A stretch of DNA of 64,000 nt from positions 52,960 through 116,959 of the forward strand of contig NZ_AUDS01000022.1 of the NCBI RefSeq assembly GCF_000425585.1. The letters are read 5' to 3'. A program made the translations under genes and the position numbers. Origin of the DNA: Terrimonas ferruginea DSM 30193. Its GTDB lineage: Bacteria; Bacteroidota; Bacteroidia; Chitinophagales; Chitinophagaceae. The notes beneath the pieces were generated by a model. That model worked only from the letters and a program-made list of their open reading frames with translations, was not told the DNA's origin and did no database searches. Shown here in pieces: positions 16,321-25,528 of the stretch (the stretch's first letter is position 1; every line of letters starts with the position of its first letter).

Positions 16321-17247
16321 TCAGCGGCCTTTCTTAAAGTGTTTGAGATCGCGTACTTCTTTTTCTGTCAGAAAACGCCATTTGCCTCTTTCAATATTTT
16401 TCTTGGTGAGTCCGGCAAACATCACGCGGTCCAGTTTTTTTACATCATAACCTACCGCTTCAAAGATGCGGCGGACGATGCGGTTACGGCCATTGTGTAT
16501 TTCTACACCGACCTGTGTTTTATCACTTGCATCTGAATAAGCCAGTACATCCACATTGGCGGGGCCATCCTCCAATGTCAGACCTTTCAGTATTTGATCG
16601 AAATGATTTTTTTCGAGTGGCTTGTCCAGGGTTACCGCGTAGATCTTTTTGATCTCGTGTTTGGGATGCGTCAGTTGTTGCGCCAGTTCGCCGTCATTGG
16701 TAAGCAGCAGCACACCTGAGGTATTGCGGTCCAGCCGGCCAACGGGGAATACGCGTTCGGTCGTGGCGCGTTTGATGAGGTCCAGCACCGTTTTCCTGTT
16801 TTGCGGGTCGTCGGTGGTAGTGAGGTAATCTTTGGGTTTGTTGAGCAGCACATACACCAGGTTGCGGCTCGGGAAGATCTTTTTGCCGTTCACCTTTACC
16901 TCGTCGCTTTCTTTTACTTTGAAGCCCGGTTCGGTAATCACTTCTTTGTTCACCTGCACCTTTCCTTCTTTCACCAGCTCGGCTGCTTCACGGCGGCCAC
17001 AGATGCCGGCATGGGCAACGTATTTGTTGAGGGGCATTTCGCCGGTAAGGGCGGGGCGGGGAATAGCGGCTTTGGTAACGATTCCTTTTTGTTTGCTTTC
17101 GAGACCGCGCTCTTCTGCTTTTTTCTTTTCAAAAAATTCGGCGCGTTCCTTTTTGTACTTTCTCTTTTCCTGCTTGAATTCTTCTTTAATAGCGGCGTTG
17201 CTCTTTTTTACGGCAAACTTGGAAAAGTTGTCTGTTCTTTTTTTCAT
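16321..17247 (-). CDS. rluB: RluB/RsuA-family pseudouridine synthase with S4 domain
   Basis: Residues 1-70 are a lysine/glutamate-rich extension, followed by an S4 RNA-binding domain (MPLNKYVAHAGICGRREAAE, about 75-135) and the catalytic domain with Asp in PVGRLDRNTSGVLLL. The C-terminal EIHNGRNRIVRRIFEAVGY is typical of RsuA/RluB. It probably modifies U2605-equivalent sites of 23S rRNA, although RsuA, RluE or RluF specificity is possible. Basic extensions of this kind are common in Bacteroidota members and may help RNA binding. First gene of the pair with the RluA-family gene. Confidence 0.88.
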   Translation of the reverse strand: MKKRTDNFSKFAVKKSNAAIKEEFKQEKRKYKKERAEFFEKKKAEERGLESKQKGIVTKAAIPRPALTGEMPLNKYVAHAGICGRREAAELVKEGKVQVNKEVITEPGFKVKESDEVKVNGKKIFPSRNLVYVLLNKPKDYLTTTDDPQNRKTVLDLIKRATTERVFPVGRLDRNTSGVLLLTNDGELAQQLTHPKHEIKKIYAVTLDKPLEKNHFDQILKGLTLEDGPANVDVLAYSDASDKTQVGVEIHNGRNRIVRRIFEAVGYDVKKLDRVMFAGLTKKNIERGKWRFLTEKEVRDLKHFKKGR

Positions 17248-17324
17248 GCGAAGTAGATTACTGTTTTACAACAGGGATGAGCGGCGAAGATACAACGCAT
17301 TTCCCCCATTTCTAAGCTCTATAT

Positions 17325-17354
17325 AAAAAATCCCACACCGGGGAGTGTGGGATT
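17325..17354 (-). terminator. Rho-independent terminator of the Spy-like gene
   Basis: Perfect arms AATCCCACAC and GTGTGGGATT with a six-base loop; on the minus strand the stem is followed by six T. It lies 29 bases after the stop of the 17383-18060 gene. Confidence 0.85.
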
Positions 17355-17382
17355 GATAGCTAATCGCTTGTTTATAATCGGA

Positions 17383-18060
17383 TTACTGGGGCTGAGCGGG
17401 CGCCTCGGTTCTTTTCTTTTTGCGGTCGCCATGTTTTTTGCGCGACTCTTTCATCTTTTGTTGCTGCTCGGGCGTAAGGATGGATTTCATCGATTCTTGC
17501 TGCGCTTTCATGATCTTCTTGCGTTCTGCTTTCTTAGCGTCTTCGCTGAGCGATTGATTGTCTTTAAGCGCTTTGAGCTGATCGCCCGTGGCTTTACGGC
17601 TGGCCGCGAGTTTCTCTGATTGCTCGGGAGTAAGATTCAGGTCCTGTCCCCATTTGCCATCTTTTTTTCTTTCCTTGCCTTTGAACTCACCTCTTTTGGT
17701 CATGCCTTCCTTACGATCCTTGCGGAAGCTTTCCATCTGTGTTTTTTGTTCGGGGGTCAGGAGCGCCTGCGACTTTGCATGATAGTCCTTGCGCAGGGCT
17801 TCCATTTTTTCTTTGTTTTGTTCGGGGCTGAGATTCTGTGTTTTCAGCGCCTCCATGTCTTTGCGGCGTTGTTCCTGCAGGCTTTTGAATTGTTTTTTCT
17901 GGTCTTCGGTGAGGTTGAGTTTTGCCATTTCATCGCCACCACGTTTTCTCATGCCTTCAGCCTTACTATGGCCGTCATGTTGACGTTCGGGAATATCCTG
18001 GGCTTGGGCCGCCGATACGGTCAATGCCGCCGCCAGCAGTAAAAAGAATGTTTTTTTCAT
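17383..18060 (-). CDS. Secreted Spy/CpxP-like charged helical protein
   Basis: A 225-aa protein with a clear signal peptide (MKKTFFLLLAAALTVSAAQAQ) and a very Lys/Glu/Gln-rich helical body. Four LTxxQ-type motifs are seen (LTEDQKKQF, LTPEQKTQM, LTPEQSEKL, LTPEQQQKM), the hallmark of the Spy/CpxP LTXXQ family of periplasmic chaperones. It probably acts in the periplasm in envelope stress or protein folding; the exact role is unknown. The repeated motif units suggest internal duplication. It is monocistronic with its own terminator. Confidence 0.75.
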   Translation of the reverse strand: MKKTFFLLLAAALTVSAAQAQDIPERQHDGHSKAEGMRKRGGDEMAKLNLTEDQKKQFKSLQEQRRKDMEALKTQNLSPEQNKEKMEALRKDYHAKSQALLTPEQKTQMESFRKDRKEGMTKRGEFKGKERKKDGKWGQDLNLTPEQSEKLAASRKATGDQLKALKDNQSLSEDAKKAERKKIMKAQQESMKSILTPEQQQKMKESRKKHGDRKKKRTEAPAQPQ

Positions 18061-18120
18061 ATTGCGATTTCATTTTAATGCCCGGTACGCGTCTGCGGGC
18101 GGTTAACAATGCATTTACGG

Positions 18121-18149
18121 AAAATAAGACCCCGGAACATGTCCGGGGT
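18121..18149 (-). terminator. Rho-independent terminator of rlmN
   Basis: Arms ACCCCGGA (18129-18136) and TCCGGGGT (18142-18149) with a five-base loop, followed on the minus strand by CTTATTTT. It is about 50 bases after the rlmN stop. Confidence 0.75.
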
Positions 18150-18200
18150 TTAAAAGCAAGTATGAATATTTTCGTAGAAAGCGGATGCTTAACAGTTTCT

Positions 18201-19247
18201 TCACTCTTTGTTGGCCAACTGACCACAAGCCGCATCGATGTCTTTGCCGCGGCTGCGACGCAGGTGCGCATTTACCCGGTTCTTTTCCAGGTAGTTCATA
18301 AACGCTTCCACTTTTTCTTCTGTGGGTTTGGAGAAACGGGCGAAGTCGATCGGGTTGTATTCGATTATATTAACCAGGTCGGCAGGCACCTGGCGGTAGA
18401 CTTTGATCAATTCATCCGCATCCTTCTGGCTGTCGTTGAATTCATTGAACAGGATGTATTCAAAAGTGATCTCGTTCTTTGTCTGTTTGTAAAAATAATT
18501 CAATGCATCCACCAGTGATTTGATATCGTTGGTGTCGTTGATCGGCATGATCTGGTGGCGTTTGTTGTCATTCGCCGCATGCAGGGATAAAGCAAGTTTG
18601 AATTTTACTTTGTCGTCGCCCAGTTGACGGATCATTTTGGCAACACCCGCAGTAGAAACCGTTATACGGCGCGGACTCATGCCCATGCCTTCCGGTGAGG
18701 TGATGCGTTCGATCGATTTGAGTACGTTCTTATAGTTGAGCAGGGGTTCACCCATACCCATGAATACGATGTTGGTCAGTTTTTTCCCATACACCCGTTC
18801 ACTTTGCTGGTTGATCAGCGCTACTTCATCGTAGATTTCATCATAAGTAAGGTTGCGTTTGCGGTCGATATAACCCGTGGCGCAGAATTTACAGCTCAGG
18901 GAACAACCGATCTGCGAGGATACGCAGGCAGTTACCCGGTGTTCAGTGGGAATCAGTACGCCTTCCACAAAATGCCCGTCGTGGGTGCGGAAACGGGTCT
19001 TGATGGTGCCGTCCTCCGAGTATTGGGTGGCGTCAACCGCCAGGGCAGGAAACGAAAAATCCTGGCTCAGGTAATGCCGGAGCTCCTTGCTCAGGTTGGT
19101 CATGGCTTCCAGCGAAGGTGCCTGTTTCAGCCATATCCAGTCGTATACCTGCTTGGCTCTGAACTTCTTTTCTCCTTTTTCCGCAAAATACTCTTCCAGT
19201 TCGGCCAGCGTAAGGTGACGGATATTTCTTTTCACGTGCGTGCTCAT
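18201..19247 (-). CDS. rlmN: Dual-specificity rRNA/tRNA adenine-C2 methyltransferase (RlmN)
   Basis: Radical-SAM enzyme that methylates C2 of A2503 in 23S rRNA and A37 of some tRNAs. The cluster motif CSLSCKFCATG is present, as are the RlmN blocks GMGEPLLNY, RRITVSTAGV and LALSLHAANDNKR; the second catalytic Cys is in AACGQLA at the C-terminus. ATG 19247 gives 348 aa, the usual length; a longer frame to 19418 has no family resemblance. A TACCTTTG promoter box lies only four bases before this ATG. Confidence 0.94.
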   Translation of the reverse strand: MSTHVKRNIRHLTLAELEEYFAEKGEKKFRAKQVYDWIWLKQAPSLEAMTNLSKELRHYLSQDFSFPALAVDATQYSEDGTIKTRFRTHDGHFVEGVLIPTEHRVTACVSSQIGCSLSCKFCATGYIDRKRNLTYDEIYDEVALINQQSERVYGKKLTNIVFMGMGEPLLNYKNVLKSIERITSPEGMGMSPRRITVSTAGVAKMIRQLGDDKVKFKLALSLHAANDNKRHQIMPINDTNDIKSLVDALNYFYKQTKNEITFEYILFNEFNDSQKDADELIKVYRQVPADLVNIIEYNPIDFARFSKPTEEKVEAFMNYLEKNRVNAHLRRSRGKDIDAACGQLANKE

Positions 19248-19251
19248 TTTG

Positions 19252-19259
19252 CAAAGGTA
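19252..19259 (-). promoter_or_regulatory. -7 promoter box almost touching the rlmN start
   Basis: TACCTTTG on the minus strand matches TAnnTTTG and ends four bases before the rlmN ATG. Transcription would begin at or just inside the start codon, so the mRNA may be leaderless. Confidence 0.45.
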
Positions 19260-19297
19260 GATAAAACCTTTGGGCTTCCCGATAGAGAGATACAGCT

Positions 19298-19305
19298 TAC
19301 ATTTG
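19298..19305 (+). promoter_or_regulatory. -7 promoter box for the thiolase gene
   Basis: TACATTTG matches TAnnTTTG and ends 17 bases before ATG 19323. It is back to back with the rlmN promoter in a 75-base divergent region; a TTTG at 19269-19272 is a possible but distant -33 element. Confidence 0.4.
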
Positions 19306-19322
19306 CGGCCTAAACGTTTTGC

Positions 19323-20525
19323 ATGAATCCTGTCTATGTGATCGATGCCGTCCGCACACCGGTGGGGAAGTTCGGCGGATCCCTCAGTTCGGTTCGCCCC
19401 GACGATATGCTTGCCCATGTGATCAAAGCCCTGCTGAGCCGCCAGCCATCAGCTGATCCCGCTGCTATTGAGGATGTTATAGCCGGCGCCGCCAACCAGG
19501 CCGGGGAAGATAACCGCGATGTGGCCCGCATGTCGGCCCTGCTTGCCGGATTGCCAGTAACCGTAGCCGGTAATACCGTTAACCGCCTCTGCGGTTCGGG
19601 TTTGCAGGCCATCATGGACGGTGCCCGCCAGATCGCAACCGGCGATGCGCAACTCGTGATAGCCGGTGGCGTCGAAAGCATGACACGCGCCCCCTTTGTA
19701 ATGGGGAAATCTTCCGAGCCTTTTCAACGCAATGCCGAATTGTACGATACCACGCTCGGCTGGCGGTTTATCAATAAAAAATTGTCCGCACTCTACCATC
19801 CGTACAGTATGGGCGAGACCGCAGAGAATGTGGCTAAACAATGGAACGTGTCCCGCCAGGAACAAGACACCTTTGCTTTTGCTTCACAACAAAAATTCAT
19901 AGAAGCGTGGAAAGCCGGTAAATGGCAACAGGAGATTGTGCCCATCGAAGTAACGGAAGGGAAAAAAGAAACACGTGTTTTTGATACCGACGAACATCCG
20001 CGCCAGACCAGCATGGACAAACTCGGCTCACTCAAACCGGCTTTTGTAGCGGATGGCTCGGTGACCGCGGGTAATTCAGCCGGCATCAATGATGGCGCCG
20101 CTGCTTTATTACTGGCAAGCGAAGAAGCAGTAACGCAATATGGCCTGCAGCCGATGGCCCGCATCGTATCGATGGCGGTGGCCGGTGTGGATCCTTCGAT
20201 CATGGGCATCGGGCCAGTACCCGCCACCCGTAAGGCATTGCAGCGCGCCGGACTGACCGTTGACCAGTTGGATCTTATTGAACTCAATGAAGCGTTTGCT
20301 GCGCAATCCATCGCCTGTATCCGCGAGCTTGAACTGGATATCGATAAAGTGAATGTGAACGGCGGTTCCATTGCCATCGGGCATCCGCTCGGGTGCAGCG
20401 GCGCACGCATTTCCACTACCTTATTACACGAACTGAAACGCCGCGGCGGACGCTATGGCCTGGCCACCATGTGCATTGGTGTAGGACAGGGAATAGCGGT
20501 TGTGTATGAAAACCTGCAGCGTTAA
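19323..20525 (+). CDS. Acetyl-CoA C-acyltransferase (thiolase)
   Basis: A 400-aa thiolase that condenses or cleaves acyl-CoA, with acetyl-CoA as partner. The nucleophile Cys is in NRLCGSGLQAI (about residue 89), the His in GGSIAIGHPLGCSGAR and the second Cys in MCIGVGQGIAVVYE. NEAFAAQSIACIRE is the standard block. It resembles degradative thiolases of the 3-oxoadipyl/3-ketoacyl type as much as the biosynthetic acetoacetyl type. Its stop codon overlaps tail to tail with the stop of the minus-strand permease gene (bases 20522-20525). Confidence 0.92.
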   Translation: MNPVYVIDAVRTPVGKFGGSLSSVRPDDMLAHVIKALLSRQPSADPAAIEDVIAGAANQAGEDNRDVARMSALLAGLPVTVAGNTVNRLCGSGLQAIMDGARQIATGDAQLVIAGGVESMTRAPFVMGKSSEPFQRNAELYDTTLGWRFINKKLSALYHPYSMGETAENVAKQWNVSRQEQDTFAFASQQKFIEAWKAGKWQQEIVPIEVTEGKKETRVFDTDEHPRQTSMDKLGSLKPAFVADGSVTAGNSAGINDGAAALLLASEEAVTQYGLQPMARIVSMAVAGVDPSIMGIGPVPATRKALQRAGLTVDQLDLIELNEAFAAQSIACIRELELDIDKVNVNGGSIAIGHPLGCSGARISTTLLHELKRRGGRYGLATMCIGVGQGIAVVYENLQR

Positions 20526-21715
20526 TACAAACGGTAAAGCAGTTTGCGTACAAGCCGGTAATTGGTGACGATCGAAAGAATGATCAATACCACGCCCACC
20601 AGCCATACACCCCAATGTATAAAAGAGGACAGTTCGGGGCGGTCAAACATCACAAAATGATGAAAGGCCCATTGTGCCAATTGTGTTACAAGCAAAGCTG
20701 TTAACACGATTGTGATATATACGGGAATAAATCTTTTGGAAAAATTACGGCTCAGCCATGCGGGTGAATACCCGATCGTCAGCAGCAATTGCAGGCTGTC
20801 GCGGCTTCTCGCGATCACGAGTTGCAGGTAAAAGGAGAACAACATCAAGGCAAGAATCACCACGAGCAGGCCGAAGATGCCGAGTCCGCTGAAGATGCCA
20901 TCAATCACCATTTTGTTGCGTCCGAGGATCGTTTTGTCTTTGTTGAGTTTATAATCTTTCCCGTCAAGAAACCGCAGGAAATCGGGGTTGTTGGCATCTT
21001 TTGTTTTGATGAACAAACGCGTGGCACTCACTTCACGTCCTTTGCCAAATTCCTGGTTGGCCCAGTCGAGAAATGATTTGGGTACGAGCACGGAGTTGAT
21101 GCGGTCGCTGAAGGCGGCAATTCTTCCTACAAATATTTCTTCTTTTTCCCTGCCTTCGCAATGGATGTTTACGGCCAGGCTTGTGGCGGTCTCTCTTGAG
21201 ATCTGCGGCAGTCCCTGTCCCGGTGCAAACACGTTATATATTTCGAGGAAATCGGAAGAAAGAATAATCGGCACGCTTCGTTGCCCGGGTTGCCAGGCAA
21301 AGGAAGGCGGCACCGTATCGATGTAGCTGTTGTCGAGTGCTTCGAGAAACATATCGGTGCGGAAAGGGATCATGGCGCCGGCGCTCAGCTTTACGTGAAA
21401 GTCATTGGCCAGCAGCGGCTCCACGCCATCGATGAAAGGCTGTTTTTTCAGCTCATCGATATCGGTCTGGCGGAATAGATTTTTTTCTTCCTGTCCCTGC
21501 GTTTCGGCGGTCACATTTTTTGTGATGGAAATATAATCGAACCCGTTTTTACGGATGCTTCCCTCGCGCAGCAATGATTGAATGTTGATGTACATCTGTA
21601 TGGCACAAAGCAGCAGCAGTACGCCAATACCCAGGCCTGCGTAAGAAAAGAGGCGTGAGCTTTTGTTGGTGCCGGTCTGCAGTAAGGGGCGTATAGGTTT
21701 AAAAGAAAGTGCCAT
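20522..21715 (-). CDS. FtsX-like ABC transporter permease
   Basis: A 397-aa membrane protein with one N-terminal membrane segment (about residues 22-46), a periplasmic domain of roughly 220 residues and three C-terminal segments (about 278-300, 325-345, 365-385): the FtsX/LolC/MacB permease layout. It pairs with the ATPase gene three bases upstream. No FtsX-type partner for cell division is obvious, and the cargo, perhaps a lipoprotein or lipid, is unknown. It probably works as a homodimer. Confidence 0.8.
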   Translation of the reverse strand: MALSFKPIRPLLQTGTNKSSRLFSYAGLGIGVLLLLCAIQMYINIQSLLREGSIRKNGFDYISITKNVTAETQGQEEKNLFRQTDIDELKKQPFIDGVEPLLANDFHVKLSAGAMIPFRTDMFLEALDNSYIDTVPPSFAWQPGQRSVPIILSSDFLEIYNVFAPGQGLPQISRETATSLAVNIHCEGREKEEIFVGRIAAFSDRINSVLVPKSFLDWANQEFGKGREVSATRLFIKTKDANNPDFLRFLDGKDYKLNKDKTILGRNKMVIDGIFSGLGIFGLLVVILALMLFSFYLQLVIARSRDSLQLLLTIGYSPAWLSRNFSKRFIPVYITIVLTALLVTQLAQWAFHHFVMFDRPELSSFIHWGVWLVGVVLIILSIVTNYRLVRKLLYRLY

Positions 21716-21718
21716 AGG

Positions 21719-22360
21719 TTAGAGGTAGAATAAACGGGTAAAAGGAAAAAAGTCGATGCGTTCAAGATCGGCGAAGATGATCGAAGCGCCACGGACGGCC
21801 GCTTCTTCCAGCATCAGCTCCATGGCTTTCTCCGCATTGCGGTTATCGAGGTGACTGAAAGGCTCGTCGAGCAGGAGGAAGTCGAATGGCTGCATCAGCG
21901 AGCGGATGATGGCTATGCGTTGTTGCTCTCCGTAGGAGCAGGTGCGGCCCAATGATGCGAGTTTACTGCCCACACCGAGGCGTTCTGCCATCTGGCGCAC
22001 TTTGTCTTCGTTGTGATAGGGATTCAACTGCCGTTTGATTTCCAGGTTTTCCATCACGGTTTGTTCAGGTAACAGGCGCATGTCCTGGAATACAATGCTC
22101 ACTTGCGAACTTCTGAAACCGCTCAGGGTTTCGGGGTCGATCGTTTGCAAAGATTGCTGATCATACAGAATATCTCCGGTATACTCCCTGCGTATGCCGT
22201 AAAGGAAATGCATCAGCGATGTTTTTCCGCTGCCGGATGGCGCAATGATTTTGGTGAGTTCTCCTTTTTGAAAAACAATTTCCTTTCCCCATATCTCGGA
22301 ACGTTTTTTCCGTTCCTCTTCAAAATAGACGGGCAATAGATCCCGGATTGTCAACTGCAT
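21719..22360 (-). CDS. ABC transporter ATP-binding protein
   Basis: A 213-aa ATPase of the LolD/MacB/FtsE size class. Walker A APSGSGKTS (about 39-47), Q-loop VFQDMRLLP, Walker B FLLLDEPFSHLD. The signature is CSYGEQQR rather than LSGGQ, and the switch histidine region reads IIFADLERID, without the usual His, so both key motifs are divergent. It is encoded three bases before the FtsX-like permease gene and presumably powers it; slow or regulatory ATPase activity is possible. Confidence 0.85.
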   Translation of the reverse strand: MQLTIRDLLPVYFEEERKKRSEIWGKEIVFQKGELTKIIAPSGSGKTSLMHFLYGIRREYTGDILYDQQSLQTIDPETLSGFRSSQVSIVFQDMRLLPEQTVMENLEIKRQLNPYHNEDKVRQMAERLGVGSKLASLGRTCSYGEQQRIAIIRSLMQPFDFLLLDEPFSHLDNRNAEKAMELMLEEAAVRGASIIFADLERIDFFPFTRLFYL

Positions 22361-22372
22361 AATTAAAAGTAT

Positions 22373-22412
22373 AAAAAAAGCCGCAGCACTTTTCAGTGGT
22401 TGCGGCTTTTTT
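22373..22412. terminator. Bidirectional terminator
   Basis: Arms AAAAAAGCCGCA and TGCGGCTTTTTT (22374-22385, 22401-22412), extended by CAC/GTG near the loop. It ends the DUF4836 gene transcript on the minus strand and sits directly before the ATPase gene. Confidence 0.85.
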
Positions 22413-22428
22413 GTATGATAAGTTTTTA

Positions 22429-24102
22429 TTACTTCTTTTTCGCAGGCTCTTCCGTCAATGGTTTCATGGGTGCCGGCGGTGGAGGCGGAGGAATGGTATC
22501 GAGACCATCATATTGGATGTCTTCGTCCACTACTGATTTTTCCGGTACCATTTGTACTGCGTAGTCATGCAGTTGCTTCAGGCTGTTCACCTGCTTGTTG
22601 ACCAGGTTTACTTCAAAATCTGTACTGTAACGGCCATCTTTCAGATCGGAAAGGATCCATAAATTTTCCCAGGTATTCATGCTCAGGTCATAGATCTTTT
22701 GTCTCTCAGGATTGTCATTGATATCCTGCTTCATCGTAAAGGTCATCATCTGGCGGATATCAGCGTACAAAGCAAACTGGTGGCCATTGAAGCGGTCGCC
22801 ATAAGCGGGTTTGGATGAGCTGGCACGGAAAGTAGCCACGTCCGCATCGCTGTTGCTGATAAGCAGCCAGTCTTTGTCGTTGATCACTTTAATGGAAGGC
22901 GGTATTTCTTTGAGGAATTTATCTTCCAGTGTGGTATACACTTGTGTATAAGCCTTCTGATCACCGATGGCAATGCCAAACAGGTAGCTCGGGTCATTTT
23001 TTTCATACACATACATATCGTTGGAGCCGGTGCCGGGACCAAAACGCAGGGTGTCTTTTTTGCTTTCGAAACCAGACAAAGCAAACACCATTTCGCCTTT
23101 GAAAGCTTTGGTAATGGTTTCAACGCTCAGATTATACTGGGTAAGGAAAAGATTAGCCGTGCCATCGAGTCCGAGTAATTTAAACATATCGTTGATTGCC
23201 GGCAGCGGAGCTACCATAGCACCCACAACAGGCGCATTGGCAGGCAGGCGGTTAGTGAGGGACGCGTTGATCGCTCCGTTCTCGTATTTCTTCAGGATAT
23301 TTTGCAGCTCTTTGCTGTTGTATTGATCCATGTGCGCCGTGATCTTGCCATTTTCAAACTTCACGGTACCCGTGGTAACGTTGTCTTTCATCAGACGGTC
23401 CAGTTTGAGAGAGCTCATCATGGCATCGTCGGAATAGGAGTTGGTGTATTCAGAGGCAATCCAGAAATGAATGTCTCCTTCGGACTTGATCAGTTTGGTA
23501 AAACGTGAATCGGAGTCCAGCAATTTGCTGCCGCTGAGGTTGTAGGTGTTCTTGATAAACAGAAGCAGGCTGTCTGAACCGAAACTTTCTGAACGCGAGT
23601 AGCCGCTGCCGCTGAAAGTGCCGGCAGGTGCATTACCCAGCAACACAAATCTTTTGTCGGTCCAGGAAAGAATCGCATCGTCTTCAAGAATGGTATAGCT
23701 GAAGCCGTCGCCTTTGGCGATGGTCAGTTTTTTCTCTTTTACCTCACCGAGTGTTTTTTCCAATGCTTTGGTGTCGGCCAGTTTTCCCTGGATCACGATA
23801 TAACCACCCTGTCCCTGCTTTTTGGCAAACATTACGAACGGGGATTTTGTATCAACACCGGAAGAAGAAGGATCATTAAGCAAACGTTTGCCCAGTGAAT
23901 CGGAGGTCTGGCTGGTCATTCTTTCGAAAAGTGCACTTTTCTTGATTTCTTCCCAGCTCAGTTTGGAAGAAATGGAGGGCGTATTGAAGTATACTACGTA
24001 GCCGGCATCTTTCGGAACCAGCAGGTCCGTTTTGCCGGACTTGCTGCAGGATGCCGCAACAAACACGATTGCCAGTAAGGCGAACAGGAGTTTATGTCTC
24101 AT
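22429..24102 (-). CDS. DUF4836-family lipoprotein
   Basis: A 557-aa Bacteroidota surface-type lipoprotein. The signal peptide ends in a lipobox VAASC with the lipidated Cys at residue 19. The body matches the DUF4836 style: DAGYVVYFNTPSISSKLSWEE near the start, repeated two-domain beta structure, and a proline-rich C-terminal tail (PPPPPAPMKPLTEEP). The family has no established function. It is monocistronic, ends in a strong terminator, and lies 20 bases after hisS on the same strand. Confidence 0.8.
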   Translation of the reverse strand: MRHKLLFALLAIVFVAASCSKSGKTDLLVPKDAGYVVYFNTPSISSKLSWEEIKKSALFERMTSQTSDSLGKRLLNDPSSSGVDTKSPFVMFAKKQGQGGYIVIQGKLADTKALEKTLGEVKEKKLTIAKGDGFSYTILEDDAILSWTDKRFVLLGNAPAGTFSGSGYSRSESFGSDSLLLFIKNTYNLSGSKLLDSDSRFTKLIKSEGDIHFWIASEYTNSYSDDAMMSSLKLDRLMKDNVTTGTVKFENGKITAHMDQYNSKELQNILKKYENGAINASLTNRLPANAPVVGAMVAPLPAINDMFKLLGLDGTANLFLTQYNLSVETITKAFKGEMVFALSGFESKKDTLRFGPGTGSNDMYVYEKNDPSYLFGIAIGDQKAYTQVYTTLEDKFLKEIPPSIKVINDKDWLLISNSDADVATFRASSSKPAYGDRFNGHQFALYADIRQMMTFTMKQDINDNPERQKIYDLSMNTWENLWILSDLKDGRYSTDFEVNLVNKQVNSLKQLHDYAVQMVPEKSVVDEDIQYDGLDTIPPPPPPAPMKPLTEEPAKKK

Positions 24103-24122
24103 TTTTGATTAGGTTTCAGAGG

Positions 24123-25496
24123 TCAAATAAACGAAAACTTGGCAAGATCGCCGAATGGAACAGGGCTTTGCTGGCCGCTTCTCAGATCTTTTACCTGAGC
24201 GGTAGCGCTGTCTAGCTCCTTATCGCCGATGATGATGATGTACGGTATCTGTTTTTTCTCGGCGTATTTGAATTGTTTATCAAATTTCGTGGTTTCGTGG
24301 TAGAGTTCACTTTTCACACCGTTGGCGCGTAGCTCCTGCATGAGCGTCCAGGCCTGGCGGCTTTCATTTTCCCCTAAATTAAAAAACAGCACCTGGGTGC
24401 CGGTATGTACATCGTCCGGGAACAGTTTCAATTCTTCCATCACATCATAAATACGGTCTACCCCGAAGGAGATGCCCACGCCCGGAATATTCGGTACGCC
24501 AAACAGGCCGGTGAGGTCATCATAGCGGCCGCCACCGCCGATGCTGCCCATTTGGGCATCGCGGGCTTTTACTTCAAGAATACAACCGGTATAATAGTTC
24601 AGTCCGCGCGCCAGCGTAGGATCGATCACGAGGCGGCAGGGAGCTGCGGGGTTGGCCTGAGACACCACTCTTTCGAGTTCGCCGATACCTTCTGCACCGC
24701 CGGGGATATCGCCAAGCAGGTTGCGGAGCTGTGCGAGTTGTTCGGGGTTATCACCACCGATGCGCAGATAGCCCGCGATAATAGTTATTTGTTCATCGTT
24801 GATGCCGCGTTGTTTCAATTCTTCTTTCACCTGGTCGAGTCCGATCTTGTCGAGTTTGTCGATAGCCGTAGTGATAGCGGTCAGCAATTCAGGTGCGCCG
24901 CAACGTTCGGCCAGTGCGGCCAGCACTTTGCGGTTGTTGATCTTGATATCGACGCCGAGTTTGAGACGGGTGAATACATCGGCGTATAACTGTACGAGTT
25001 CTATTTCGTTGAGCAGGGATTTACTTCCGACCACGTCGGCATCGCACTGGTAGAATTCGCGGTAGCGCCCTTTGGCCGGGCGGTCGGCTCTCCATACGGG
25101 TTGTATCTGGTAACGTTTAAAAGGGAAACTCAGTTGCCCGTGGTTCATGGCCACATAACGTGCAAAGGGAATAGTGAGATCATATTTGAGGGCGCGCTGC
25201 GTAAGGTCTTTGTCGTTTTTTCCGTTCAATACATTTTCAAAGGCGACGCGTGCTTTGGCAGCATGATTGGGATCGGTAAGCCCGTTGTTGAGTACGCGGA
25301 AGATCAGCTTGTCGCCTTCTTCACCGTATTTACCCATGAGGGTTTCAAGGTTTTCCATCGCCGGTGTTTCGAGTGGCTGGAAACCGTATAATTCAAAAAC
25401 TTCGCGGATGGTCCGGAAGATATAATTGCGTTTGCGTACAACGTCGGGGCCGAAATCGCGGGTACCCTGCGGTATGGAGGCGGCTACTTTTGCCAT
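24123..25496 (-). CDS. hisS: Histidyl-tRNA synthetase
   Basis: Class II synthetase that charges tRNA-His. Visible motifs: IPQGTRDFGPD at the N-terminus, motif 2 in WRADRPAKGRYREFYQCD, the HisA-type LARGLNYYTGCILE and motif 3 SFGVDRIYDV. The anticodon-binding domain fills the last 90 residues. The 457-aa length is normal. It follows the LMW phosphatase gene on the same strand by 32 bases and could be co-transcribed. Confidence 0.96.
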   Translation of the reverse strand: MAKVAASIPQGTRDFGPDVVRKRNYIFRTIREVFELYGFQPLETPAMENLETLMGKYGEEGDKLIFRVLNNGLTDPNHAAKARVAFENVLNGKNDKDLTQRALKYDLTIPFARYVAMNHGQLSFPFKRYQIQPVWRADRPAKGRYREFYQCDADVVGSKSLLNEIELVQLYADVFTRLKLGVDIKINNRKVLAALAERCGAPELLTAITTAIDKLDKIGLDQVKEELKQRGINDEQITIIAGYLRIGGDNPEQLAQLRNLLGDIPGGAEGIGELERVVSQANPAAPCRLVIDPTLARGLNYYTGCILEVKARDAQMGSIGGGGRYDDLTGLFGVPNIPGVGISFGVDRIYDVMEELKLFPDDVHTGTQVLFFNLGENESRQAWTLMQELRANGVKSELYHETTKFDKQFKYAEKKQIPYIIIIGDKELDSATAQVKDLRSGQQSPVPFGDLAKFSFI

Positions 25497-25528
25497 GTGA
25501 TATGCAGTGGGTTAAGTCGTTTAAAAAA

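Noticed and set aside
19248..19418. 57-codon extension of rlmN
   Set aside because: It overlaps the thiolase start on the other strand and crosses both divergent promoters; RlmN family length is met from 19247.
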